Below are positions 1 to 8,250 of a stretch of DNA of 64,000 nucleotides, in pieces. The notes beneath the pieces are model-generated. The model searched no databases. It was not told where the DNA came from and saw only the letters and a list, made by a program, of their open reading frames with translations. Origin of the DNA: Arthrobacter sp. CAU 1506 (GTDB lineage: Bacteria; Actinomycetota; Actinomycetes; Actinomycetales; Micrococcaceae); the NCBI RefSeq assembly GCF_005047635.1, contig NZ_SUKC01000006.1, positions 1 to 64,000 on the forward strand, read 5' to 3'. Every line of letters begins with the position of its first letter. Position 1 is the stretch's first letter. The position numbers and the translations under genes were made by a program.

Positions 1-1
1 C

Positions 2-1087
2 GTCGCGGTGATGGCCGCGCTGAAACAGGAAGCGGACCGGTTGGCGAACGCCGGGGACCGGCGGTCGCGGGGGCAGGTGATGGCCGATACCGTGTTTGAA
101 CGCGTCACCGGCCGCAGCACCGCGGACCCGGCCCGGCTGGAAGTGCAGCTGGTGATGACCGACCGGGCCCTGCTGCAGGGCGAGCACGAACCGGCCTGGC
201 TGACCGGCTACGGCATCGTCCCGGCCCAATACGCCCGCGACCTGATCCGCCTGCCCCACGACCCGCAACACCAACCCACCGGAACCGAAACCGGCCGACC
301 CCCAGCAGGCCAAAGCCCGCCCGGCGAACGCTTAGCCGGCCCGCCGGGCAGCCGCCTCGGGCAGCAGGACCCGCCGGACAGCAGTTTCGGGCAGCAGGGT
401 CCGCCGGGCAGCGGCATCGGGCGGCAGGCTCCGCCTGCCGGGACCGAGCCGGGCTGGCAGACCGCCCGCGAAACGGCCCGGCGGGAGCGGTTGCGGAACC
501 TGAAGGTCGGCGGGGTGGAGGACGTTTGGATCCGGCGGCTCTATACCGCGCCGGGGACCGGGCAGTTGCTGGGCATGGACTCGAAGGCCCGGAAGTTCCC
601 GGACGGGATCCGGCGGATGGTGATGGCCCGGGACGCGGTCTGTGCCAGTCCCTGGTGCGACGCGCCGATCCGGCACATCGACCACATCGTCGCGTGGGCC
701 GAGGGCGGGCCCACCACCCTGACCAATGGGCAGGGACTGTGTGAACGCTGCAACCAGGCCAAGGAAGCCGACGGCTGGACCACCACACCCATCGACGGCC
801 CACGGCACAAGGTGAAGACGACCGCCCCGACCGGCCACACCTACACCAGCACCGCCCCGCCCCTGCCCGGCACGCCGCCGAGCCGGCCGATCGAAGAAGC
901 AGCGGCGGTGCGAAAGACAGCGGCATTGCAGCCGGGTCAACGGACCGCACCGGAGCCGCTGCTCTTGGTGGAGGCGGCCCTGCGGCAGACGGGTGCCGCC
1001 GGCGCTGGCCGCCCCGACATCGACGCCAAGGGTGGCTGGGCGGTCGTCCGCATCCCGCGGGACAAACTGATCCGCCCTGCGGCCTGA
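2..1087 (+). CDS. DUF222/HNH endonuclease-domain protein, 5' end cut off by window
   Basis: The frame is open to the window edge, so only the C-terminal ~360 residues are seen. They hold the end of a DUF222 region and then an HNH nuclease domain: Cys-x4-Cys, the HIDH motif with the putative catalytic histidines, an Asn, and a closing LCERCN zinc-type pair followed by a Lys. This architecture (13E12-repeat family) is abundant and multicopy in Arthrobacter and mycobacteria. A DNA nick or cleavage activity is presumed from the family; the biological role is not established. The two domains are joined by a Pro/Gly/Gln-rich linker made of a 30-base tandem repeat. A strong hairpin follows the stop. 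Confidence 0.85.
   Translation, partial: VAVMAALKQEADRLANAGDRRSRGQVMADTVFERVTGRSTADPARLEVQLVMTDRALLQGEHEPAWLTGYGIVPAQYARDLIRLPHDPQHQPTGTETGRPPAGQSPPGERLAGPPGSRLGQQDPPDSSFGQQGPPGSGIGRQAPPAGTEPGWQTARETARRERLRNLKVGGVEDVWIRRLYTAPGTGQLLGMDSKARKFPDGIRRMVMARDAVCASPWCDAPIRHIDHIVAWAEGGPTTLTNGQGLCERCNQAKEADGWTTTPIDGPRHKVKTTAPTGHTYTSTAPPLPGTPPSRPIEEAAAVRKTAALQPGQRTAPEPLLLVEAALRQTGAAGAGRPDIDAKGGWAVVRIPRDKLIRPAA
341..430 (+). repeat. Three 30-base in-frame tandem repeats in the HNH linker
   Basis: Three consecutive 30-base units (341-370, 371-400, 401-430), each starting CCGCCGG and ending near GGGCAGCAGG, encode about ten residues each of the form PPGSxxGQQx. Being a multiple of three, copy-number change would alter linker length without breaking the frame. 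Confidence 0.85.
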
Positions 1088-1095
1088 CCGCAAAG

Positions 1096-1137
1096 AGCGG
1101 CGTGGGATATCCAAAGGTGGATGGTTCCCACGCCGCT
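1096..1137. terminator. Bidirectional hairpin terminator between convergent genes
   Basis: AGCGGCGTGGGA (1096-1107) pairs perfectly with 1126-1137. The intervening bases can add a short inner ATCC/GGAT stem. It sits between the HNH gene and the convergent MerR gene and can serve both. The T-run is only short. Confidence 0.75.
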
Positions 1138-1147
1138 TGTACGGAGC

Positions 1148-1915
1148 CTATTTCAGGTGTCCGTCGGCGTAGACCTTCATGGCGTCCCGTACAAAGGTAG
1201 CGCCCTGCTCGCCACCGTAATTGGTGCCGAACCGCGGGTCTGCCACGTACATGTCGCCCAGCCCCGTGAAGTAGTCAAAAGACACTTCCTGGCCGTCGTT
1301 GGCGCTGGCGAGCCAGTCGTATTGACGCTGTGCCAAAGCCTGGGCCTCAGCGCTTTCGGCAGCCAGCCCGGACTGGCCGGCGGCAACCCAATCTGCCAAC
1401 AACTGCTTGGACTGTTCCTTCCAGGACGCGCGCTCGGCGTCGGACATGCCGCGCCACCACCGGTCGCCCTTGGCGTAAGCGTCCTTGCCCCACCGCTCTT
1501 CGACTTCCTCCTTGTACTGGGTGTGATCAAACCCGTCGAACATTTCCTTTGCCATGAGCTGTTCGCCCCTTTCCGTCTTGTCGATCGTTGTCTTGACGGA
1601 GGCGATCTGCAGTTCAAGCCGATCGCGCTCCTGCATGAGAAGTTCCAGATGTCTGCGCAGGGCGGCGGTCGTATCCCTGGTGCCTTCAAGCACCTTGGTG
1701 ATCTCCGGCAGACCCAACCCCAGCTGGCGCAGCAGGAGGATCCGCTGTAGCCGAAGCAAGGCCTGGCCGTCGTAATAGCGGTAGCCGTTGTGGCCAGTGC
1801 GGCTCGGCATGAGCAGGCCGATGTCCTGGTAGTGCCGCAAGGTCCTGCTGGTAGTCCCGGCAGCTTTGGCGACGTCCTGGATTGAATACGTTGTGACCTC
1901 CGGTGTCATGCTCAT
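1148..1915 (-). CDS. MerR-family transcriptional regulator, TipAL type
   Basis: The 255-residue protein has an N-terminal MerR winged helix (about residues 9-76, with TTSRTLRHYQDIGLL and the HNGYRYY wing). A coiled-coil dimerisation helix (about 80-115) and a C-terminal TipAS-like ligand-binding domain (about 120-250) follow. TipAL proteins bind thiopeptides or other hydrophobic drugs and activate promoters with long spacers. ATG 1915 is chosen because a -10 hexamer lies exactly six bases upstream with no Shine-Dalgarno, so the message is probably leaderless; an ATG two codons in is the alternative. The perfect inverted repeat in its own promoter implies autoregulation. The ligand and other targets cannot be told. 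Confidence 0.9.
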   Translation of the reverse strand: MSMTPEVTTYSIQDVAKAAGTTSRTLRHYQDIGLLMPSRTGHNGYRYYDGQALLRLQRILLLRQLGLGLPEITKVLEGTRDTTAALRRHLELLMQERDRLELQIASVKTTIDKTERGEQLMAKEMFDGFDHTQYKEEVEERWGKDAYAKGDRWWRGMSDAERASWKEQSKQLLADWVAAGQSGLAAESAEAQALAQRQYDWLASANDGQEVSFDYFTGLGDMYVADPRFGTNYGGEQGATFVRDAMKVYADGHLK

Positions 1916-1921
1916 GGAACC

Positions 1922-1952
1922 ACTATGAAGCTTGACGTTGCGTCAAGGTCAA
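1922..1952 (-). promoter_or_regulatory. MerR-type promoter/operator of the TipAL-like gene
   Basis: On the minus strand, -35 TTGACC (1952-1947) and -10 CATAGT (1927-1922) are separated by 19 bases, the over-long spacer typical of MerR-activated promoters. The spacer carries a perfect inverted repeat: CTTGACG at 1931-1937, TTG, CGTCAAG at 1941-1947. Transcription starting six to seven bases after the -10 would begin at the start codon. Confidence 0.85.
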
Positions 1953-2002
1953 GATGATGAGACCGGAATTCTGCGCCCGCTGCGCGGATGGCAGGAGGCA
2001 CG

Positions 2003-2100
2003 CACGACGGGTCTGGCCAGACGATGGGCCCGCAGCACGACGGGGCTTGCAAGACGATGGGCTGACACTCACGACGGGTCAGCAAGACGCGCAAGACGAC
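2003..2100. repeat. Imperfect ~33-base tandem repeat upstream of the DUF606 gene
   Basis: Three diverged units begin CACGACGGG at 2003, 2036 and 2070, each followed by a GCAAGACGA/CCAGACGA-like segment. The repeat lies in the space between the divergent MerR and transporter genes. No coding role is visible; function unknown. Confidence 0.6.
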
Positions 2101-2188
2101 TGGCCGCCGTTAGGGCCGTCCTGACAAGAAACCCCAGCTGACAAGAGCAAGCGCAGACAGGAGCTCACGGGCGGGATAGCATCGGCAC

Positions 2189-3235
2189 GTGCATGCAGAC
2201 CGGCCCGCTAATTCTCCCCGCGGCAGCCGCGGGAGACTGGTGCCGGGCGGAAGGAATTCCACCCGCCGCGAGGGCATCCAACTGCCGGTTCCGCTGGCTC
2301 TGCTGCTGGCACTACTTGCTGGCGGGGGACTGGCCGTGCAAAGCCGGCTCAACAGCCAGTTGGGCATCGTGCTGCAGGACAGTGTGGGAGCAGCCTTGGT
2401 CAGCTTCGGCACCGGCTTCGCGGCGGTGGTCCTGTATGCGCTGGTGCGGCCAAAGGTACGGGCAAAATTGCGTGCCGTTCCGGAGCTGCTGCGACGGCGG
2501 GTGTACCCGCGCTGGTATCTGCTGGCCGGCGTCGTGGGTGCCCTCTACGTGTTCGCCCAGGCGGCAACTGTTGGGCCGATCGGCTTGTCCCTGTTCACCA
2601 TCGCGATCGTGACGGGCCAGATGGCTTCCGGCCTGCTAATGGACCGCTTGGGTATCGGCGCCGGCCGACAGATTGCGGTCAGCAAGGCCCGGATCACCGG
2701 AGCCGTGTTCGCCTTTCTGGCAGCGATCCTTGCCGCCAGCGCGCATTTCGGGTCATCGGCGGCAGTGGGCCCGCTGCTGTGGTTTATGCTGATCCCGCTG
2801 GTGTCGGGGTTGTTGCAGAGCGTCCAACAGGGCGTCCTGGGCCAAATCGGTACCGCTCATGGCAGCCCGGTGATTTCCACGCTGTTGAACTTCGGTGTGG
2901 GAACGGTGGCCCTGCTCGCGGTCTGGGTGGTGCAGGCGGTGATCATCAGGCAAGCGGACCTCCTCACCGGGCAATGGTGGCTGTATTTGGGCGGTCCGCT
3001 CGGCACCATGATCCTGGCCGCGGCCACCGCCTGTGTGGCCAGCACCGGCGTGCTGCTGATGACGCTAACCGTGATTGGCGGACAGCTCATCGGAGCGCTG
3101 GCCGTGGACATTTTCTGGCCGTCGGCGGGCAGCGTGGTCGGCCCGGAAACACTGCTGGGCATCGGACTGACCGGCGCGGGACTGCTCATTGCGGCGCGTG
3201 CCGGCCGTTCGCGCAGCCCCCGCCGGGCCAACTGA
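2189..3235 (+). CDS. DMT-superfamily transporter, DUF606 (YdcZ-like), duplicated
   Basis: The 348-residue integral membrane protein has about ten hydrophobic segments beginning near residue 32. It is organised as two repeats of the DUF606 unit, each with the start 'pvpLALLLALLAGGGLAVQSRLNSQLG'-like pattern (first near 34, second near 180). Single-unit DUF606 proteins are about 140-150 residues, so this is the fused form. Family members are predicted small-molecule exporters; substrate unknown. GTG 2189 is chosen because TAGCAT (2177-2182) precedes it by exactly six bases, suggesting a leaderless transcript. This leaves a 30-residue basic cytoplasmic N-terminus. Confidence 0.8.
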   Translation: MHADRPANSPRGSRGRLVPGGRNSTRREGIQLPVPLALLLALLAGGGLAVQSRLNSQLGIVLQDSVGAALVSFGTGFAAVVLYALVRPKVRAKLRAVPELLRRRVYPRWYLLAGVVGALYVFAQAATVGPIGLSLFTIAIVTGQMASGLLMDRLGIGAGRQIAVSKARITGAVFAFLAAILAASAHFGSSAAVGPLLWFMLIPLVSGLLQSVQQGVLGQIGTAHGSPVISTLLNFGVGTVALLAVWVVQAVIIRQADLLTGQWWLYLGGPLGTMILAAATACVASTGVLLMTLTVIGGQLIGALAVDIFWPSAGSVVGPETLLGIGLTGAGLLIAARAGRSRSPRRAN

Positions 3236-3335
3236 TCGCGGCGCGCTCCGGCGGCGTGCTCCATCCGCCGGGCCAGCTGACCGGGGAGGGACCTCCGGCA
3301 GGAACCATGCGTCGTAGCGGCGCTACCATGGGCCA

Positions 3336-4220
3336 ATGGACGATGGCGGTGCCTCCTTCGGCCAGATGCGCTCGGTGGGCGGAACGGAGCCGGAAGGCCG
3401 GGCAGCGTTGGCCATCCTGCAGATGCTGCAGGAGTTGGAGCCATGGCTGCAGCGCGACCAGGCGGCGGTTGAGCCGGGGTCCCCGCTGTCCCAGTTGGAC
3501 GAGCAATTCACTGCAGCCCAAAGCGTGAGCAGCCTGCTCCGCCAGTCGTTGGCTGCGGCCACCGACAACGTGCTGGCACTGCGTCGGCTGCTGTTCGAGG
3601 AACACCCAGGGCAGGGTACGGCGGAATACCGGCTGCAGACCCATGCGCCGTATTCATTGGTGCGGACGGTGATCGAGTGCACTTCCACGGTGCTGTGGGC
3701 GCTGCTGCCGGCCGAGGGTGTCGAGCGGGCCCGGCGCAGCCTGGTGCTCATAGCGCGGGACGTGTTCAACGCGGCATCGTTCTGGGATGCCTATCTGGCG
3801 GACTTCCGGCCGGAACGGCATGCCCGGGCGATGGAGTATTTCAACAGTCTGCGCCTTACGGTGAACGAGGTGGCGGAGTCGCTGGAGCTGCCCCCGATCT
3901 TTGCCCGAAAGGCCGACAACTCCTGGGGCTACGCCACCAAAAACCGTACGCAGACCTCCATCCTGAAGGACCTTCGCACCGAGGACTTGCCGCCCTCGTT
4001 AATGTATGTCTGGCAGTTCTGCAGCGGTCATTCGCACGGACTGGAATGGGCTGCCATGGGCGGAGCCCGCTACCCTGACCCGTTCAGTGATTCCGGCACC
4101 GGGCCCTTCCGTGCGGGGAGCATGGAGCAGCTGCAGCAGATGTGCGACGTGTCGCTGGGCCTGGTGCCGCGGGCCTGGGACATCTTCGACGCGCAGCGCC
4201 GCGTCTGGCCGCTGCTGTAG
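3336..4220 (+). CDS. Conserved-looking protein of unknown function, 294 aa
   Basis: No family is recognised with confidence. The protein is soluble and largely alpha-helical by composition, with no signal peptide. A C-terminal half with LRLTVNEVAESLELP and FCSGHSHGLEW looks like a structured, conserved core; the His/Ser-rich SGHSHG could be a metal or active-site loop, but this is a guess. The start is well supported: TACCAT (3324-3329), six bases, ATG, with no Shine-Dalgarno. Third-position GC matches the neighbours, so it is a real gene. The last codons and stop lie in a short 14-base duplication (4210-4223 and 4233-4246). Confidence 0.7.
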   Translation: MDDGGASFGQMRSVGGTEPEGRAALAILQMLQELEPWLQRDQAAVEPGSPLSQLDEQFTAAQSVSSLLRQSLAAATDNVLALRRLLFEEHPGQGTAEYRLQTHAPYSLVRTVIECTSTVLWALLPAEGVERARRSLVLIARDVFNAASFWDAYLADFRPERHARAMEYFNSLRLTVNEVAESLELPPIFARKADNSWGYATKNRTQTSILKDLRTEDLPPSLMYVWQFCSGHSHGLEWAAMGGARYPDPFSDSGTGPFRAGSMEQLQQMCDVSLGLVPRAWDIFDAQRRVWPLL

Positions 4221-4255
4221 GCGGAAGGCCCCCGCTGCTGTAGGCGTAAGCCCGA

Positions 4256-6256
4256 TCAGCGGTAGACGCGGTGCAGGTTCTCTTTGACCGAGGACCCGGT
4301 CGGACGTTCCGAAATCCATGGTCCCGTTCCCTCCGAAGGGTCCAAGACCCCGGCTTCGAACCAGGTGTAATCGCCGGCTAGCACCCGGGAGGCCAGCTTG
4401 CCGTCGCTGGCGTCCGAGTTCCGCCAGAGCTCGCCAAAGAGCTGGTGGATCCGTTCCCTGGACTGCAGGCAGAAGGCGTCCGCCAACTGGTACGCGCCCT
4501 TGCCTTGCGCCGGGTCCTGGCTGGAGAGCATTTCGGCATGGCTGCAGCTGGCGGCCATGGCGAAGAGCTCGGCGCCGATGTCCACGATCCTGCCCAGGAA
4601 CGCCTGCCGCTTCTCCAGCCCTGCCTGCCACCGCCCCATGCCGAGGAACGTCTGCCGGGCCAGCCGGCGGGACGAACGCTCGATGTAGCGCAGATGCTTG
4701 GCCAGCGGACCGAAGTCCTTATAGGCCTGGGGATTCATACCTTGGCCGGCGAGCAGTTGGGGCAGCCACTTGGCGTAGAAACTGCTGGCGCCCATGGCGG
4801 CTTTGGCCTTGGCCTGGAGATCGGCGTCGGCCGAGGCCAAATCTCCTGCCGCGGCCAAGTGCGCGTCGACGGCCTCGCGGGCGATCAGCAGATGCATGAT
4901 TTCGGTGGACCCTTCGAAGATCCGGTTGATCCGCAGGTCGCGCAGCAATTGCTCGGCCGGCACGGCGCGTTCGCCGCGGGCGGCCAACGAATCCGCAGTC
5001 TCATAGCCTCGGCCGCCGCGGATCTGGACCAATTCGTCGGCAATCTTGTACGCGAATTCGCTGGACCACAGCTTGGCCAGCGCGGCTTCAATCCGGACAT
5101 CCTTCATGCCCGCATCGGCCAGTCCGGCCGACAGCTCAAAGACTGCGTTCAGGGCGAAAGAGCCGGCGGCGATGAAGGCAATTTTTTTGCTGACCGCCTC
5201 ATGTTTGCCGACGGGCTTGCCCCACTGCACGCGTGCATTGGACCATTCCCGGGCGATCTTCAGCGACCATTTGCCGCCGGCCGCGCAGAGCGCAGGGATG
5301 GAGAGGCGGCCGGTATTCAGCGTGGTCAACGCGATCTTGAGGCCCTGGCCCTCACGGCCCAGCCGGTTGGCTGCCGGGACACGAACATTGTCGAACCGGG
5401 TAACGCCGTTTTCGATGCCCTTGAGGCCCATGAAGGAATTGCGGTTCTCCACGGTGATGCCGGGGGAGTCGGCTTCCACGACGAATGCCGAGATGCCGCC
5501 GTGCTGGCCGCCGTGCTCAGGGACCTTGGCCATCACCACCACCAGTTCCGCGATCACGCCGTTGGTGGTCCATAGTTTGCTGCCGTTGAGCAGGTACGCC
5601 TCGCCGTCCTCGGTGGGAGTGGCGGTGGTGCCGAGCCGCGCGGGGTCGGAGCCGACGTCGGGCTCGGTGAGCAGGAAGGCGGTGACGGCGCCGGCCGCGC
5701 AGCGGGGCAAGTATTCGCGCTTCTGCTCCTCGGTGCCGAAGACCTTCACCGGTTCAGGAACGCCGATGGACTGGTGAGCCGACAACAGCGCGCCGAGCGA
5801 AGGATGTATTGAGCCCAGCAGCATCAGGGCACGGCCGTAATAGAGCAACGACAACCCCAAGCCGCCGTATTCCACCGGGATCTTCATGCCGAAGGTGCCC
5901 AGATCGGCCAGACCGGCGATGTATTCGTCCGGTATCTTCGCGTCGCGTTCTATCCGCCCCCCGTCCATGGTGCGGGCATAGTCTTCCAGTCTGGCCAGAA
6001 ACGCCTCGCCGGCCTCCCGCTCCGACGGGGTCGGCTGCGGATGCGGGTGGATCAGGTCAAGCTCGAACCGGCCCATATACAGGCCCTTGGCGAAGCTCGG
6101 CCGGGTCCATTCTGTTTCGCGCGCCGCCTCGGCGAGCTCGCGGGCGTCCCGTTCGCTGGTTTCCGCCGGGCCGGCGGTGCCTGCTTCGGCGGGCAACGGT
6201 CCCGCGGCGGCATCCAGGCTGGCACTGGCTTTTTTCTGGTCGGTCTCGGCGCTCAT
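4256..6256 (-). CDS. Acyl-CoA dehydrogenase, long form (FadE/VLCAD-like)
   Basis: This flavoenzyme, 666 residues, would catalyse the first step of fatty-acid beta-oxidation, alpha,beta-dehydrogenation of acyl-CoA. Seen are the FAD/substrate motif LLTEPDVGSD (about 195-204), GSKLWTTNG (about 225), an R-rich FAD-contact segment with QIRGGRGYE (about 411) and IFEGSTEI (446-453), whose Glu is the expected catalytic base. An extra ~190-residue C-terminal domain, as in FadE of Bacillus and VLCAD/ACAD9, points to long-chain substrates and a dimer rather than a tetramer. The first ~45 residues are an Ala/Glu-rich tail. An electron-transfer flavoprotein partner is not in the window. Confidence 0.92.
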   Translation of the reverse strand: MSAETDQKKASASLDAAAGPLPAEAGTAGPAETSERDARELAEAARETEWTRPSFAKGLYMGRFELDLIHPHPQPTPSEREAGEAFLARLEDYARTMDGGRIERDAKIPDEYIAGLADLGTFGMKIPVEYGGLGLSLLYYGRALMLLGSIHPSLGALLSAHQSIGVPEPVKVFGTEEQKREYLPRCAAGAVTAFLLTEPDVGSDPARLGTTATPTEDGEAYLLNGSKLWTTNGVIAELVVVMAKVPEHGGQHGGISAFVVEADSPGITVENRNSFMGLKGIENGVTRFDNVRVPAANRLGREGQGLKIALTTLNTGRLSIPALCAAGGKWSLKIAREWSNARVQWGKPVGKHEAVSKKIAFIAAGSFALNAVFELSAGLADAGMKDVRIEAALAKLWSSEFAYKIADELVQIRGGRGYETADSLAARGERAVPAEQLLRDLRINRIFEGSTEIMHLLIAREAVDAHLAAAGDLASADADLQAKAKAAMGASSFYAKWLPQLLAGQGMNPQAYKDFGPLAKHLRYIERSSRRLARQTFLGMGRWQAGLEKRQAFLGRIVDIGAELFAMAASCSHAEMLSSQDPAQGKGAYQLADAFCLQSRERIHQLFGELWRNSDASDGKLASRVLAGDYTWFEAGVLDPSEGTGPWISERPTGSSVKENLHRVYR

Positions 6257-6423
6257 GACAGTCCCCTTCGACGCGGGCCTGCCGGGCTTCAGGCCCTGTG
6301 CTGTCCCCTTATGTTACTTCCCGGTAGGTCTTTTGCCGAGGGGTCTTTTGCGGTCGGGGGAATATTCCGGATTACCTGAAGCTTCAACTAAACGAACACT
6401 GCACGCGACCCACGGGAGCACTA
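6257..6423. promoter_or_regulatory. Divergent regulatory region between acyl-CoA dehydrogenase and LLM genes
   Basis: Contains two direct copies of GGTCTTTTGC fifteen bases apart (6327-6336, 6342-6351) and a palindrome GGAATATTCC (6359-6368). It also holds a candidate promoter for the LLM gene (TTCCGG, 18 bases, TAAACG). The paired sites could bind a regulator shared by both genes; this is inference. Confidence 0.45.
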
Positions 6424-7461
6424 ATGGACTTCGGCATCTTCACCTTCGGCGAGCTGATACACGGGCCGGACGGCGAGGCATTGTCGCCCCGGCAGCGCCT
6501 GGACGAGTTGGTCCAACTGGCGAAAATCGCCGATCAGGCGGGCATCTCCTTCCTGGGTCTCGGCGAGCACCACCGCAAAGACTTCGCCATCTCTGCTCCC
6601 GAAGTTGTGCTGGCCGCCATCGCCCGCGAGACCACCTCGCTGCGTTTGGCCACCGCGGTCACGGTGCTGTCCACGCAGGATCCGGTGCGGCTGTTCGAAC
6701 AGTTCGCCACGCTGGACCTGCTGTCCGGCGGCCGGGCGGAAATCATTGCCGGCCGCGGGGCCTTCACCGAGTCCTATCCGCTTTTCGGCTACGACATGGC
6801 CGACTATGACGGGCTGTTCGAAGAGAAGCTGCAGCTGCTGCTTGCCGCCCGCGAGCAGGAGAACCTGAGCTGGAACGGAACCCACCACCACAGCATTCGC
6901 GGCATGGACGTGTCGCCGCGGCCGCTGCAGGAGAAGCTACCGGTGTGGGTTGGCGTAGGCGGCACGCCGGCGTCCTTCGAGCGCGCCGGCCGGCTGGGGC
7001 TGCCGCTGTACCTGGCGCTGCTCTCCGGGCCGCAGCACTTCACCCGGCACATTGAGTACTACCGTGAATCCGCCGCGGCGCACGGTCATGACCCGGCCAC
7101 GCTGCCGGTGGGAACGGGCGGTCACTTCTTCGTGGCCCCCACCTCCCAGGAAGCCCGCGACAAGTTCTACCCGTACTACCGCGCCTACTTCGAGCAGAAC
7201 ATGCCGCGGCCGGCGGGGCATTTCCCGCGCGAGACCTTCGAGGCGTGGGCCGGCCCGGGCGGGGGACTGCTGGCCGGAAGCCCGCAGCAAGTGATCGACA
7301 AGATCATGGAGCAGTACCAGTTGTTTGGCCACGACCGCTATATGGCGCAGGTGGGCCTCGGCGGGCTGCCGTTCGCGGATACCGCCCGGTCCATCGAACT
7401 GCTCGCCACGGAAATCATGCCGGTGGTCCAGCGCGAGACTCATCCGGCGAAGCGGCCCTAA
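6424..7461 (+). CDS. LLM-class flavin-dependent oxidoreductase
   Basis: The 345-residue protein has the bacterial luciferase-like TIM-barrel fold: FGIFTFGELI at the N-terminus, FLGLGEHHRKDFAIS (about 40), RLATAVTVLSTQDPVRLFEQFATLDLLSGGRAEIIAGRG-type pattern (about 75-115) and PVWVGVGGTPASFERAGRLGLP-type pattern (about 175). Members use reduced FMN or F420; substrates range widely, so no reaction is assigned. It lacks an adjacent flavin reductase. An SD-like GGGAG lies eight bases before ATG 6424. Its 3' end overlaps the convergent hydrolase gene by 47 bases. Confidence 0.85.
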   Translation: MDFGIFTFGELIHGPDGEALSPRQRLDELVQLAKIADQAGISFLGLGEHHRKDFAISAPEVVLAAIARETTSLRLATAVTVLSTQDPVRLFEQFATLDLLSGGRAEIIAGRGAFTESYPLFGYDMADYDGLFEEKLQLLLAAREQENLSWNGTHHHSIRGMDVSPRPLQEKLPVWVGVGGTPASFERAGRLGLPLYLALLSGPQHFTRHIEYYRESAAAHGHDPATLPVGTGGHFFVAPTSQEARDKFYPYYRAYFEQNMPRPAGHFPRETFEAWAGPGGGLLAGSPQQVIDKIMEQYQLFGHDRYMAQVGLGGLPFADTARSIELLATEIMPVVQRETHPAKRP

Positions 7462-8203
7462 CGTTCGCGTTCTCGGCGGATTCAATGTGCCGCAGGATCG
7501 CCTCGGCGCAGGCGGCCGGCTGCTCCCAATGCACCATGTGTCCGGCATCCGGCACCGAGGCGTGACGCCAGGTCGGGTGCCGGGCCAGGAATTCCGCGAC
7601 GGCGGCCGGCGGACGGGTGGCATCCCGGCTGCCGGTCACCACCAGGGTTGGGGCGGATACCAGCTCCGCCACGTCCGGCGCCGCACCGGTCACTCCGCCC
7701 GGCAGGCTTTGGCGGACGACGGCGGGGCGCCGCCTGAAGGGGGCCAGGAACGTTTCGCGGTCCTCGCCTTGCGGCTCGTTGCCGCCCCGGAACCATGCGC
7801 CGATGAGCTCCTCTCCGGCCGCCAGGTCTGCTTCCGGGTCGGAGGATTCCCCGCCGAACAGTCGGGCCAGTTTGTCGACCGTTGCCGGTGACGGTGCTAC
7901 CGGGACCATCCCCACCAAGGTGAGCGACGCCGTCGTGCGCGGGAAACGCGCCGCGATGGTCGCGGCAATGCTGCCGCCCAGCGAATGTCCCACCCAGTGC
8001 ACAGGCCAGTCGCCGGTTTGTTCGGCCAGAGTGGCGGCAGCATTCTCCACCGTCCAGTCGTAGCCCGCGCAGAGGTCGCTGCCGTAGCCCGGGAGGTCCG
8101 CGGCCACCACCTGGCGGCCGCTGGCGGAGAGCCGGTCCGCCAGCGGTTTCCAGTACGCGGCGGAGCAGGCCCAGCCGTGGAGCAGGACGATGGGATGTGG
8201 CAT
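7415..8203 (-). CDS. Alpha/beta-hydrolase (BioH/MenH-like)
   Basis: A 262-residue alpha/beta-hydrolase. The oxyanion motif LLHGWACSA sits near residue 7, the nucleophile elbow GHSLGG near residue 75, a Asp in VTGSRDATRP near 205 and the catalytic His in DAGHMVHWEQ near 230. The fold matches BioH, MenH and many esterases; no pathway gene nearby settles the substrate. ATG 8203 is chosen over an upstream GTG because CATAAT lies exactly six bases before it and overlaps that GTG. The C-terminal ~20 residues are low complexity and are encoded by the 47-base overlap with the convergent LLM gene. Confidence 0.82.
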   Translation of the reverse strand: MPHPIVLLHGWACSAAYWKPLADRLSASGRQVVAADLPGYGSDLCAGYDWTVENAAATLAEQTGDWPVHWVGHSLGGSIAATIAARFPRTTASLTLVGMVPVAPSPATVDKLARLFGGESSDPEADLAAGEELIGAWFRGGNEPQGEDRETFLAPFRRRPAVVRQSLPGGVTGAAPDVAELVSAPTLVVTGSRDATRPPAAVAEFLARHPTWRHASVPDAGHMVHWEQPAACAEAILRHIESAENANVRAASPDESRAGPPA

Positions 8204-8220
8204 GAGTTGATTATGCACGG

Positions 8221-8250
8221 GTCGGTGCCAGTCGGTGCCAGTCGGTGGCG
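8221..8250. repeat. Three 10-base tandem repeats, then GGCAGGC-rich simple sequence
   Basis: GTCGGTGCCA is repeated exactly twice and a third time with one to two changes (GTCGGTGGCG). The following ~90 bases are a degenerate CAGGCAGGCGGG mixture. Together they fill the 286-base gap between the divergent hydrolase and iron-uptake genes. Function unknown. Confidence 0.8.
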
